Source: Nitrospira_D sp035465795 (lineage in GTDB: Bacteria; Nitrospirota; Nitrospiria; Nitrospirales; Nitrospiraceae). From it: DNA of 64,000 bases. The position numbers and the translations under genes are program-made. The stretch is taken from NCBI RefSeq assembly GCF_049546785.1, contig NZ_JBMWAN010000003.1, positions 248,001 through 312,000 of the forward strand, read 5' to 3'. The notes below the pieces were generated by a model that searched no databases, was not told the DNA's origin, and worked only from the letters and a program-made list of their open reading frames with translations. Below are positions 34,316-42,635 of the stretch, one piece after another (within the stretch, counting starts at the first letter, position 1; every line of letters starts with the position of its first letter).

Positions 34316-37300
34316 CTATTCCAGTGCCGGAAGCGGGCTGGTCGGTGGTGAGGGAGTAGCGGCCTGCTGCTCTTCATCCAGCTTTCTCGGGAACCGTTCC
34401 TCCAAGATCATATACATCGTCGGGACGAGGAAGAGGGTCAGCAAGGTCGAGACGCTGAGCCCGCCTACGACCGAGCGCGCGAGCGGTGCGTTGGTTTCTC
34501 CGCCCGTTCCCCAGCCGATGGCCATGGGCAGCAGGCCGAAGACGGTGGCGAGCGAGGTCATCAGAATGGGCCGGAGGCGGGTGCGCGAGGCGGTGACCAC
34601 CGCGTCATGCAAGGGGCGGCCCTTGCGGCGCAGGACGTTGGTGTAGTCCACCAGCAGCACACCGTTTGAGACCACGATGCCGAGCATCATGATGATGCCC
34701 ATCATCGAGGTGGTCGAGAGCGTGGTGTTGGTCAGGAAGAGGATCAGAATCACGCCCGGAAAGCCCATCGGCACCGAGAACATGATGATGAAGGGGTCGA
34801 TGAGCGATTTGAACTGCGCCGCCATCACCATGTAGACGAGTGCCAGGGCGAGGATGGTGGCGAACTGCAGGCCCTGGAAGGTCTCGCGCTGCTGCTGAAT
34901 CTGGCCCGCCAGCTTGATGCTGAACCCGGTCGGCATCTGGAGATTTGCAAAGGCCGACTCCAGGTCGGCGGCGATCGCGCCCAGATCCCGATTGACCGGA
35001 TTCGCCGTGATGTGGACGACGCGTTGGAAATACTTCCGGTCGATCTTCACGGGGCCGGCATTCAACTTCAGGGATGCCACGTTCTTGAGCAACACCGGCT
35101 CTCCGGCCTTGGTCGTCAGCAAGATGTTCTCCAGATCGGTGAGGTCTTTCCGGTGTTCCTCCGCCAGCCAGGCGCTGATGTAGTACTCGTTGCCGTTCTG
35201 CGGGTCGGTGTAGATGATCGGGTCGGTCTGGCCGTTCCCGTTCAGTGAGAAGAGCACGGCGTTGGCCACTTCGGTTTCACTGATTCCGAGCAGCGCGGCC
35301 TTTTCCCGGTCCACCACCACGTTGATTTCAGGATAGTTCTCCTCGCGGCTCACCTCGATGTCGGCGAGGCCCGGCACTTTGTGCATGACCTCTTCGACCT
35401 GGCGGATGACCCCGCGGGCTTTCTCAAAGTCATAGCCATAGATTTCGACATCGATCGATTTCTGGGAGCCGAAGCTGGTGACCCGCTTTACCAATCCACC
35501 CGGATCAAAGAACATGGCGACACCGGGGAACAGCTTGATCACTTTCGGGCGCACGTCGTTCATGACCTGAACCTGGCTCCGTTTCCGCTTGTCGGGCGGC
35601 ACCAGGTAGACGGAGATCACGGACGTATGCGGGCCGGTGTTGGGGTTGAAGAGGGATGAGCGGCCTTGGGCCAGCACGCCGGTGCTGGACACCATCGTTT
35701 CCAGTTCATTCGCCGGGATATTCTCTCGCAGGACCCGTTCGACCTCCGCGACTTGCTGCTCGGTTTTCTCGACGCGCTGGCCCACCGGCGCACGGAGGAC
35801 AATGCGGAACTGGCTTTCGTCGGAGACCGGCAGGAACTCCGTGCCGATCATGGGGAGCAGCATCAGCGAGCCGACAAAGACCAGGACCACGGCTGAGATG
35901 AAGGTCCGACGGTGGTCCAGCACCCAGCGCAGCGACTCTTCGTAACGGCGATCCAGCGAGTCGTAGCGGTTCCGGCTCCACTCCATTAATCGCACAAACC
36001 AGCCCGGCATGGCGCCGTGGGCGTCCTGCTCCGGCTTCAGGAACTTGTAACAGAGCGCCGGGGTGACGGTGCGCGAGATGAAGAACGAGGTGAAGAGGGC
36101 GATGGCGATCGTGACGGTGAGCGGGATCAATAATAAGCGCGCGATGCCGACGATGAAGAACATGGGCAGGAAGACGACGACGGTCGTGACGGTTGAGGCG
36201 AAGATCGGCATCGCCACCTCACGGGCCGCTTCCAGAATCGCATCCCACCGGCGTGGGGTCGTGTTGAGGTGCCGCTGAATATTTTCCAGTTCGACGATCG
36301 AGTCGTCGACGAGGCGACCGATGCCCAGCGCCAGCCCTCCCAGGGTGAACACATTCAAGGTTTGTCCGGTGAAGTAGAGGACGATGAATGTCACGAGGAT
36401 GGAGAGCGGGATGGCGACGGAAATAATCAGGGTGCTCGTCAGATTGCGCAGGAAGATCAGGATGACGGCGGCGGCCAGCAGCGAGCCGTGCAGGGCCTGC
36501 TCGATCAGGTTCTGGATGGATTGGCGGATGTAGACGGACTGGTCGAAGGAGATGCCCAGCTTCACGCCCGGCGGAATGCCGATCATCTTGGGGAGGGCGG
36601 CGCGGAGGGCATCGACCACTTCGACGGTGTTGGCGATGGGCTGCTTGTTCACGCGGAGATAGACGGCCCGTTTTCCGTCCGTCCGGACGACGTTGGTCTG
36701 AATGTCCGACGAGTCGGTCACGGTTCCCACATCCCGCACACGGACCGGGCTGCCCTGCTGGTTGACCTTGACGATGACGTCCTGAATCGGCTCGACGGTC
36801 TTGAATTGATTGTTCGTGAAGACGTTGTAGTCGAGATTGCCGGCCTTGAGGTCGCCGGACGGCAGGATCAGGTTCGCGGCCTTGACCGATTTCACGACGT
36901 CGAGGATCGAGAGCCCCCGCGCATTGAGCAGGGCCGGGTCGAGATTGATGTTGATCTGGCGGATTTTGCCCCCTTCGACCGTGGCGGCGGCCACGTTGGC
37001 GATCTGTTCGATCTGGGGCGCGATCGTGTTGTAGGCCAGGTCGTACAAGGCACGCTCGTCCAGATCGTCGCTGGAGACCGTCACGAACGACACCGGGATG
37101 TTGGAGACGTCGAACTTGACGATGAAGGGTTGGAGGATGCCCGGCGGCAGGCTGTTCAGGATCTGGGTGATGCGCTGCATCACTTCCATTTGGCCGACGT
37201 TGATGTCGGCGCCCCAGTTGAACCAGATCTGGACCGCGCCGATGCCTTGTTTCGAAAAGGATTCGACGTGCTCGACGTTGGAGGCGGAGCTGACGGCCTT

Positions 37301-37504
37301 TTCGATGGGATAGACGACGCTCTGTTCGATGTCGAGCGGGGGTGCGCCTTTATAAATGACCCCGACGAAGGCGACGGGGACCTGGATGTTGGGGAACAGA
37401 TCGACCGGGAGCCGCTCCAGCGAGGTGACGCCCAGCACCACCATCGCAAGCGACAGCATCAGGATGCCGATGCGATTTCGTAATGCGAGCAGTGTCAGCC
37501 ACAT
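34316..37504 (-). CDS. RND efflux pump inner-membrane transporter (AcrB/HAE-1-like)
   Basis: A 1062-residue RND permease with 12 membrane helices and two large periplasmic loops. The helix 4 region (ALGIGRLVDDSIVELENIQR) carries the paired Asp residues of proton relay, and PLSILVTFIV and IPLTVTIAIALFTSFF are typical helices. It takes substrates from the periplasm or membrane and exports them with the MFP partner encoded upstream and an outer-membrane channel that is not in the window. Metal-site residues of CusA are not evident, so organic compounds are more likely. It is the last gene of a tetR-MFP-RND operon. Confidence 0.95.
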   Translation of the reverse strand: MWLTLLALRNRIGILMLSLAMVVLGVTSLERLPVDLFPNIQVPVAFVGVIYKGAPPLDIEQSVVYPIEKAVSSASNVEHVESFSKQGIGAVQIWFNWGADINVGQMEVMQRITQILNSLPPGILQPFIVKFDVSNIPVSFVTVSSDDLDERALYDLAYNTIAPQIEQIANVAAATVEGGKIRQININLDPALLNARGLSILDVVKSVKAANLILPSGDLKAGNLDYNVFTNNQFKTVEPIQDVIVKVNQQGSPVRVRDVGTVTDSSDIQTNVVRTDGKRAVYLRVNKQPIANTVEVVDALRAALPKMIGIPPGVKLGISFDQSVYIRQSIQNLIEQALHGSLLAAAVILIFLRNLTSTLIISVAIPLSILVTFIVLYFTGQTLNVFTLGGLALGIGRLVDDSIVELENIQRHLNTTPRRWDAILEAAREVAMPIFASTVTTVVVFLPMFFIVGIARLLLIPLTVTIAIALFTSFFISRTVTPALCYKFLKPEQDAHGAMPGWFVRLMEWSRNRYDSLDRRYEESLRWVLDHRRTFISAVVLVFVGSLMLLPMIGTEFLPVSDESQFRIVLRAPVGQRVEKTEQQVAEVERVLRENIPANELETMVSSTGVLAQGRSSLFNPNTGPHTSVISVYLVPPDKRKRSQVQVMNDVRPKVIKLFPGVAMFFDPGGLVKRVTSFGSQKSIDVEIYGYDFEKARGVIRQVEEVMHKVPGLADIEVSREENYPEINVVVDREKAALLGISETEVANAVLFSLNGNGQTDPIIYTDPQNGNEYYISAWLAEEHRKDLTDLENILLTTKAGEPVLLKNVASLKLNAGPVKIDRKYFQRVVHITANPVNRDLGAIAADLESAFANLQMPTGFSIKLAGQIQQQRETFQGLQFATILALALVYMVMAAQFKSLIDPFIIMFSVPMGFPGVILILFLTNTTLSTTSMMGIIMMLGIVVSNGVLLVDYTNVLRRKGRPLHDAVVTASRTRLRPILMTSLATVFGLLPMAIGWGTGGETNAPLARSVVGGLSVSTLLTLFLVPTMYMILEERFPRKLDEEQQAATPSPPTSPLPALE

Positions 37505-37513
37505 GATGGAAAC

Positions 37514-37609
37514 GGTGACGTGTGATGCGTGATCAGTGATGAGCTAGGGATTAACGAACATCGGTTGCTGGACCGGAGTTCACCCATCACCCCTCACCCT
37601 TCACTGGGC
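37514..37609. repeat. GTGATG / CATCAC hairpin element overlapping the end of the MFP gene
   Basis: The left arm (about 37514-37543) is GGTGACGTGTGATGCGTGAT and on; the right arm (about 37579-37609) is TTCACCCATCACCCCTCACC and on, its imperfect complement, with a 35-base loop. The right arm encodes the last residues (SPVKGEG) and the stop codon of the MFP gene. It is of the same kind as 22902-23026. Confidence 0.6.
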
Positions 37610-38774
37610 TAAGGGATTGCGTCTGCACCGGGGTGCCGTCGTGGACGAGATCTTTTCCTGAGACGATCACCTGTTCATCGCCGGTCAGACCTTTCGTGAT
37701 TTCCACGCGATTGCCCTCGCGGGCCCCGATTTCGACATTCATGCGCTGGGCCTTCCCCTCCCGCACGACGTAGACATATTGCGCGTCTTCCAACCGGCTG
37801 ACGGCATCGATCGGGACCTGGATGGCCTGAGGGTGAGTGCCCACGAGGGCTTCGACCCGCGCGAACATGCCGCCCTTCAGATCGCGCTCCTTGTTGGGCA
37901 GATCGATCTCGACGGTCATGGTGCGGGTGGCGCGGTTAAGGGCCTGGACGATGCGTGTCACGGTTCCCTCGAAGACCCGATCCGGGTAGGCTTCGGCCCG
38001 CACCTCCGCCTTTTGCCCGATATGCACGAGGGGAATGTCCTTCTCGACTACCTCGATCAGAATCCGCACGGTTTCGATGTCGTGCAGGCTCAGGATCCCG
38101 CGCGACATGGTGGAGGTGCTGGCGGTCGCGCTGGTCACGTAGGCGCCCTGGTCGAGGTTCCGTTCGGCAACATAGCCTGCAAAGGGGGCCCGGACATAGG
38201 AGTAGGCCAGGTTGGTTTCTGCCTGAGCGAGCGCCACTTCTACCTGCTTTACTTGCGCTTGCAGGGATTGTAGCGCCGCGATTGCGCCGTCGAAATTCAC
38301 CTGCGCGGTATCCAAGTCCTGCTGAGAGACGAATTGATCCTTGATGAGTGACTGCATGCGGTCCAGGGTCAGCTTTGTGTTGCGCACCGCCGCCTGCTGC
38401 TGCGAGACCTTGGCCTTGGCTGCTGTGAGATTGGCTTTCGCCTGGTTCACCGCGTGTTGGTAGTCGGTATGGTCGATTTCCACCAGCAACTGGTTGGCGT
38501 TGACGAAGTCTCCCTTATCCACATGGATTTTGGCGATGTAGCCATCGACGCGGGAGAAGAGGTTCACAACCTGGTTGGGAATAATGTCGGCTGTGTAGGT
38601 CAGCCGGATGGGGAGGTCCTGTTTCACGGGAGTGACGGTCCCCACGGTAATGACGCGCGGCTTTTTCTGGTCGGTCTTGGCGCCCGTGCTCAGGCGGAAG
38701 ACGACCAGGGCGGTGACGGCAAAGAAAATAATCACGCCGAGGATGACGAAGGGGTGCTGCTTCCACGACTTCAT
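37587..38774 (-). CDS. RND periplasmic adaptor (membrane fusion protein)
   Basis: A 395-residue adaptor. One N-terminal membrane helix (FVILGVIIFFAVTALVVF) anchors it. A lipoyl half (VDGYIAKIHVDKGDFV), a long coiled-coil hairpin (residues about 105-180), the second lipoyl half (YVRAPFAGYVAERNLDQGAY), a beta-barrel and a membrane-proximal domain follow in the usual order. It connects the RND pump with an outer-membrane channel. Its start overlaps the tetR stop by 4 bases (ATGA). The C-terminal residues are encoded by a repeat element. Confidence 0.93.
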   Translation of the reverse strand: MKSWKQHPFVILGVIIFFAVTALVVFRLSTGAKTDQKKPRVITVGTVTPVKQDLPIRLTYTADIIPNQVVNLFSRVDGYIAKIHVDKGDFVNANQLLVEIDHTDYQHAVNQAKANLTAAKAKVSQQQAAVRNTKLTLDRMQSLIKDQFVSQQDLDTAQVNFDGAIAALQSLQAQVKQVEVALAQAETNLAYSYVRAPFAGYVAERNLDQGAYVTSATASTSTMSRGILSLHDIETVRILIEVVEKDIPLVHIGQKAEVRAEAYPDRVFEGTVTRIVQALNRATRTMTVEIDLPNKERDLKGGMFARVEALVGTHPQAIQVPIDAVSRLEDAQYVYVVREGKAQRMNVEIGAREGNRVEITKGLTGDEQVIVSGKDLVHDGTPVQTQSLSPVKGEG

Positions 38775-39415
38775 GTCACGCGCCTTGTCTTTGCGCGACC
38801 GGTTGCAGGCACGGCCACGAGCCCGTGCAGGAACAGATCCACATAGCTTGAGACGGTATCTTCATAGGACCGGTCCATCGGCACGCCGAAGATTTCGTGC
38901 AGCAGGCGATGGTGGACCACCATGCCGATAAAGCCCCGGGCAGCCAACAGGGGGTCCACTTGGCGGAAAGCGCCGTCTTCGACCCGCTGCTGAATGTAGG
39001 CGGCGAGGCGGTCGTAGAATACCTTGTGATGCTTGCCGAAGAACATATCGGAGAGTTCATGGCCTTCCAAGGCGCTGAACAACAAGAGCCGTAACAAGGT
39101 CGGATCGACACCGGGGCGGATGCGGTAGCCGGCGATCAGGGTAAAGATGCGCCGGTCGTCACGCTTCCTGGCGGATTCCTCGATGGATCCGAGCAGTTCG
39201 CCGAGGGTGACCTTTTCCGCGAGGATAGCGGCATAGAGTGCGCGCTTGGTCGGGAAATGTTTGAACACCAGCGCTTCGCTGATGCCGGCCGCCTTGGCGA
39301 TCTCTCTTGTGGTCGTGCCGTTGAAGCCCTTTTTGGCGAACAAACCCGTGGCGGCCTGAATGAGGCTGGCTTGCCGTTCCCGGCTGGATTGTTTGGATGG
39401 CTGTGTCGCGGGCAT
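38771..39415 (-). CDS. TetR-family regulator of the RND operon
   Basis: A 214-residue TetR protein. The HTH spans residues about 17-60 (SLIQAATGLFAKKGFNGTTT, then ISEALVFKHFPTKRALYAAI). The C-terminal half is the variable ligand-binding domain. It is first in the operon tetR-MFP-RND and a palindrome lies just upstream of its start, so it most probably represses its own operon until a pump substrate binds. The start at 39415 has a CAGGA site; a longer start at 39436 would run through the operator. Confidence 0.9.
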   Translation of the reverse strand: MPATQPSKQSSRERQASLIQAATGLFAKKGFNGTTTREIAKAAGISEALVFKHFPTKRALYAAILAEKVTLGELLGSIEESARKRDDRRIFTLIAGYRIRPGVDPTLLRLLLFSALEGHELSDMFFGKHHKVFYDRLAAYIQQRVEDGAFRQVDPLLAARGFIGMVVHHRLLHEIFGVPMDRSYEDTVSSYVDLFLHGLVAVPATGRAKTRRVT

Positions 39416-39423
39416 ATTGTCCT

Positions 39424-39441
39424 GGTGAGTAATCACTCACC
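39424..39441 (-). promoter_or_regulatory. TetR operator palindrome
   Basis: GGTGAGT-AATC-ACTCACC is a perfect 7-base inverted repeat with a 4-base centre, ending 9 bases before the tetR start codon. TGAGTNANNACTCA-like palindromes are usual binding sites of TetR repressors of RND pumps. Binding here would autorepress the operon. Confidence 0.75.
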
Positions 39442-39555
39442 GCGACGGTAGCATGAGTCCTCTTGCGAAGACAAGCAACGGGCGGAATCGGACGGCTGGC
39501 AAGGTCGTGATCAGGGGCGGTCGTCGGGGCCTTGCTCGCAGGCCAGGGGGGAAAC

Positions 39556-39972
39556 TCAGACCAGTCTGAATCTGGTGCGCTGATTGTGGACCGTTGCGTG
39601 GGAAATATTTTTCCAGATGTAGGACTGCAACCGTTTCCGCTGCTCTTGCGAGAGCTGGAGAAATCGAACTGAGAACTGGCAGCCCGAAACCCAGACCACA
39701 TGTGCCGCAGTCAGGCACAGAGGGGCTTCACCATCCGGCAGGTGTATGGCGAGGGTGAGAAGTGTTCCACGGGTCACCGGGCCATCGGTCACGAGCTTAC
39801 ATCCTGTTACGGAGATATCTTTGGTCAATGCCTGGCCGGCATGAGGTTGGCTGGGGACTTCTCCCTTGTACTGGACTTTGAAACTGACCGCGAGCCGTTC
39901 GGTGTTGCGTTTGTCCAGGCTGGAGTAGGTTGGACGTGTGTGAGTGGTTGCCAGAGACGGAGACTTTCTCAT
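39556..39972 (-). CDS. PilZ-domain protein (c-di-GMP receptor)
   Basis: A 138-residue single-domain PilZ protein. The two c-di-GMP-binding motifs are KRNTERLAV (RxxxR type, with K-R-N-T-E-R) and DISVTGCKL (D-x-S-x-x-G). After about 100 residues a short helical tail follows (RKRLQSYIWKNI). It would bind the second messenger c-di-GMP in the cytoplasm and change a partner's activity. It lies divergent to nothing obvious and its target is unknown. Confidence 0.85.
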   Translation of the reverse strand: MRKSPSLATTHTRPTYSSLDKRNTERLAVSFKVQYKGEVPSQPHAGQALTKDISVTGCKLVTDGPVTRGTLLTLAIHLPDGEAPLCLTAAHVVWVSGCQFSVRFLQLSQEQRKRLQSYIWKNISHATVHNQRTRFRLV

Positions 39973-40243
39973 TTCTACCTTTCTGTGAGCGATGCTTTTT
40001 TATAAGCCGGCTCTACGTCGGCCCAGGCGTTTCCGGAATCCCCGGGGTGAAGGGGACGATGCCCCTCGCAGTCGGGAGGGCGGTCCGGAACCGCTTCAGG
40101 TCATTAGGGAGAATGATGGAGGAGAACGGGTCGGAAAGCCAGTTATTGGTGAATTTTGCGAAACGCTCTTTCATGATCCCGAAAGAGCCTCCTCCCACGG
40201 AGTACGAGTTCTTGTATGCGGAGGGGGGAGCGGTCGTGACCGC

Positions 40244-40774
40244 TCAGAACACTGTGCCGGAATTCCCTTCAGCGAGTTTTTCGCGGAGCGTGCGGCTTTC
40301 GAAGAAAATGACGCCCTGTTCGACTCGCGACTCGAACCGCAGCGTGATTTCCGTATCGAACCCGTGCCAGGCATAGACGCGGATCGGGCCGACCGAAATC
40401 TGGCCCGGCGTCCGATCGAGCGGCCCGTATTTGGATTGGAGATAGGTGAGGATCTGCTCGTGCGTCTCCTTGCCATGGTAGCGGATCAGCACGCGGCCGA
40501 ACTTTCCTTCAAAGGTGGTGTAACGCAAGACATCCACCGGGATGGTCCCGAGCGCGGGCGCTCCGGACTTCTGCTCGAAGGATTGCAGCGCGCCTGCATC
40601 TTCAACCCGTCCCAGTCGGTCGCTTTCGCTCAGCTCAGTCCCCCAGGGAATTTCCTCGAATCCGTTCGGATCGTTCACGATCGGGACGGCGAGCGCCAGG
40701 GCAGCGGGCAGCAGCAGGGGGGCTGTCAGGCCGGCAAGCAGCCGGTAAGGCCGTTGGAAGATCTGTGGGACCAT
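40244..40774 (-). CDS. Exported protein, tandem paralogue 2
   Basis: A 176-residue exported protein with a signal peptide (LLLPAALALAVP). The mature part shares with the upstream gene the pattern VNDPNGFEEIPWGT, FGRVLIRYHGKETHEQIL, YLQSKYGPLDRTPGQ and TEITLRFESRVEQGVIFFES. No known domain named. The two paralogues are 7 bases apart, hence one operon from a tandem duplication. Between this gene and the PilZ gene (39973-40243) I see no further gene. Confidence 0.7.
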   Translation of the reverse strand: MVPQIFQRPYRLLAGLTAPLLLPAALALAVPIVNDPNGFEEIPWGTELSESDRLGRVEDAGALQSFEQKSGAPALGTIPVDVLRYTTFEGKFGRVLIRYHGKETHEQILTYLQSKYGPLDRTPGQISVGPIRVYAWHGFDTEITLRFESRVEQGVIFFESRTLREKLAEGNSGTVF

Positions 40775-40781
40775 GGCGAGG

Positions 40782-41306
40782 CTACTCCGCTGAATCCGTG
40801 ATGTGGTCGTTGAACCGCGGCGCCAATGTCCGGCTATCGATAAAGATAAACCCCCGCTCGGTACTGGCCTGATAGGTCAGGTTGATCTCGGTCTCCGTGC
40901 CGCGCCACGTATATTGCTGATTGAGGCCCCGCGTCATCTGGCCGGGAATACGCTCCAGCGGGCCGTATTGGGCTTCCAGATAGTCCATGACACGCTTGTG
41001 GGTCTGTTCCCCGTCGTACCGGATGGTGACCCGGGCAAACTGATCATCGACCGAGACATAGAGGATGCTGGTCATCGCTGCGTCGGCAAAGGACGGGGGG
41101 CCTGTCTTGGCGCGATATTCCTTGATGTGCGGGCCGGTTCGTGCCGGCTCCAGGTCCGTACGGGTCATGAGGGCCGCCCCCCAGGGAATGTTGTGAAACC
41201 CTTTCGGGTCGTTGAGCATCGGCACGGCGCCGACGGCAGAGGGCTGAAGCAGGACGCATCCCATCAGCAGCGCAACGAACACATGGGAGAGCGGGCGACA
41301 GCGCAT
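40782..41306 (-). CDS. Exported protein, tandem paralogue 1
   Basis: A 174-residue exported protein starting at 41306 (MRCRPLSHVFVALLMGCVLL), with signal cleavage near VGA. It shares with the following gene the motifs NDPKGFHNIPWGA, VTIRYDGEQTHKRV, AQYGPLERIPGQ and TERGFIFIDSRTL, about 40% identity by eye. The conserved aromatic and GQ positions suggest a common fold, perhaps a small lipid- or peptidoglycan-related periplasmic domain, but this is a guess. Confidence 0.7.
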   Translation of the reverse strand: MRCRPLSHVFVALLMGCVLLQPSAVGAVPMLNDPKGFHNIPWGAALMTRTDLEPARTGPHIKEYRAKTGPPSFADAAMTSILYVSVDDQFARVTIRYDGEQTHKRVMDYLEAQYGPLERIPGQMTRGLNQQYTWRGTETEINLTYQASTERGFIFIDSRTLAPRFNDHITDSAE

Positions 41307-41470
41307 GGCGGAAGATCCTGTCGAAATCATCGGCGTGGGTGCACGCTACCATTGCTGTCCGGCTCCGTGCAACCGGCCGGCATTTGTTGAGAATGCCCAA
41401 AGCCTGTCCTATAATGCCACCGCTTTCACAGTCGGTTCAACGATAGGGGCCATGCGGGCAAAGGATTGAG

Positions 41471-41974
41471 ATGGACATGATCGAGAGCGACGCATTCGTT
41501 CAAGCGCTGCAGGACATGGGGGTGGACTTTTTCACCGGGGTCCCTGATTCGATCCTGGGCGGCATTATTGCGGAATTGATGGATCGCCGGCTCTACACGC
41601 CGGCCGTGCGGGAGGACGAGGCGGTGGCTATGGCCGCCGGCGCCTACATGGCGGGAAAGATTCCCGCCGTGCTGATGCAGAATTCCGGTCTCGGGACCTC
41701 GCTCAACACGCTGATTTCCCTCAATATGATCTATCGTCAACCCTGCATCCTGATCGTCTCCTGGCGCGGCCAGGGCGGGAAGGATGCGCCGGAGCATCTG
41801 GTGATGGGCGAAGTCATGCCGCAATTTCTTGAGACCATGAAAATCCCGCACCGTGTGTTGACCGAGAAGACGGCCCTGGACGACTTCAAATGGGTGGCCG
41901 AGACCTTCATGAAGCAGCGCATCCCGGTCGCGCTCGTGATCACCAAAGGCGTCGTAAAGGGGTTGCATCCATGA
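41471..41974 (+). CDS. Phosphonopyruvate decarboxylase-like alpha subunit (TPP Pyr domain)
   Basis: A 167-residue protein equal to the N-terminal (pyrimidine-binding) half of ThDP-dependent phosphonopyruvate or sulfopyruvate decarboxylases. Motifs: FFTGVPDSILGGI, the TPP-activating Glu in VREDEAVAMAAG, and QNSGLGTSLNTLISLNMIY. It works with the beta subunit encoded next (4-base overlap) to convert phosphonopyruvate to phosphonoacetaldehyde and CO2. Sulfopyruvate (the ComDE reaction) is the main alternative. The aminotransferase and nucleotidyltransferase downstream favour a phosphonate route. PEP mutase is not in the window. Confidence 0.82.
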   Translation: MDMIESDAFVQALQDMGVDFFTGVPDSILGGIIAELMDRRLYTPAVREDEAVAMAAGAYMAGKIPAVLMQNSGLGTSLNTLISLNMIYRQPCILIVSWRGQGGKDAPEHLVMGEVMPQFLETMKIPHRVLTEKTALDDFKWVAETFMKQRIPVALVITKGVVKGLHP

Positions 41975-42549
41975 GGCCTGAAGAGGGAACACTGATCAGC
42001 AGGGCGCAGGCGATCGCCGCGCTGCTCGAATTGCTCACCGACCAGCCCGTCATCATCTGTAACGGGTTTCCATCCCGCGAAGCGCACAAAATCGCCGATC
42101 GCCCCACCCACTTCTACATGATCGGCTCGATGGGGAATGCGCCGGCCATCGCGCTCGGCGTGGCGCTGGCCAAGCCGAACAAGCAGGTGATCACTTTCGA
42201 CGGCGACGGCAATGTGCTGATGGGCATGGGCACGCTGGCCACGGTGGGGGCCTTGAAGCCGAAGAATTTCATCCACGTGGTATTTGACAATGAAGTCTAC
42301 GGCACGACCGGAAACCAGCCGACCATTTCCAACGTGGTACCGCTGGAAAAGGTCGCCAAGGCGGCCGGCTATGTGAATGTGGAGCGCGTGCTCGACCGCG
42401 ACGACCTCGTCTACGAGTTCAAAGACATGTTGAAGAAAGACGGGCCGAGCATGTTGCTGATCAAGGTCAACGAGTTTGCGGAAGACGCCGGGCGGGTGCT
42501 CCATGAACCGCCCGACATTACCAAACGGTTTATGAAGGCCATCGAGTAG
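41971..42549 (+). CDS. Phosphonopyruvate decarboxylase-like beta subunit (TPP-binding domain)
   Basis: A 192-residue protein equal to the C-terminal (diphosphate-binding) half of the same enzymes. The thiamine diphosphate motif is GDGNVLMGMGTLATVG...VFDNEVYGTTG, and MIGSMGNAPAIALGVALA is also characteristic. The start ATGA overlaps the alpha subunit stop. In most bacteria Ppd is one chain of about 380 residues; the split form here resembles the archaeal ComD/ComE organisation. Cytoplasmic heteromer inferred. Confidence 0.82.
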   Translation: MRPEEGTLISRAQAIAALLELLTDQPVIICNGFPSREAHKIADRPTHFYMIGSMGNAPAIALGVALAKPNKQVITFDGDGNVLMGMGTLATVGALKPKNFIHVVFDNEVYGTTGNQPTISNVVPLEKVAKAAGYVNVERVLDRDDLVYEFKDMLKKDGPSMLLIKVNEFAEDAGRVLHEPPDITKRFMKAIE

Positions 42550-42564
42550 AAAGGCTGGCCAGAG

Positions 42565-42630
42565 GCACGTGGCACGAGGCAAGGGGGGATCCTCCCGCGT
42601 GCCCCTTGCCCCCTCGCCTCTTGCCGAAAG
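42565..42630. repeat. Intergenic hairpin element (GGCACG / CGTGCC type)
   Basis: AGAGGCACGTGGCACGAGGC and AAGGGGGG on the left face CCTCCCGCGTGCCCCTTGCC and CCCTCGCCTCTTGCC on the right, with a short loop around GGATCC. It fills the gap between the decarboxylase beta gene and the aminotransferase gene and resembles the other word-like spacers. Confidence 0.5.
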
Positions 42631-42635
42631 GTCCT

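Noticed and set aside
36269..37483. 404-codon open frame on the plus strand
   Set aside because: Antisense to the RND gene, Asp/Gly/Val shadow composition.
41471..42549. ComDE sulfopyruvate decarboxylase for coenzyme M
   Set aside because: The split fits, but the AEP-type transaminase, nucleotidyltransferase and lipid transferase in the same operon do not fit coenzyme M synthesis. Kept as an alternative only.
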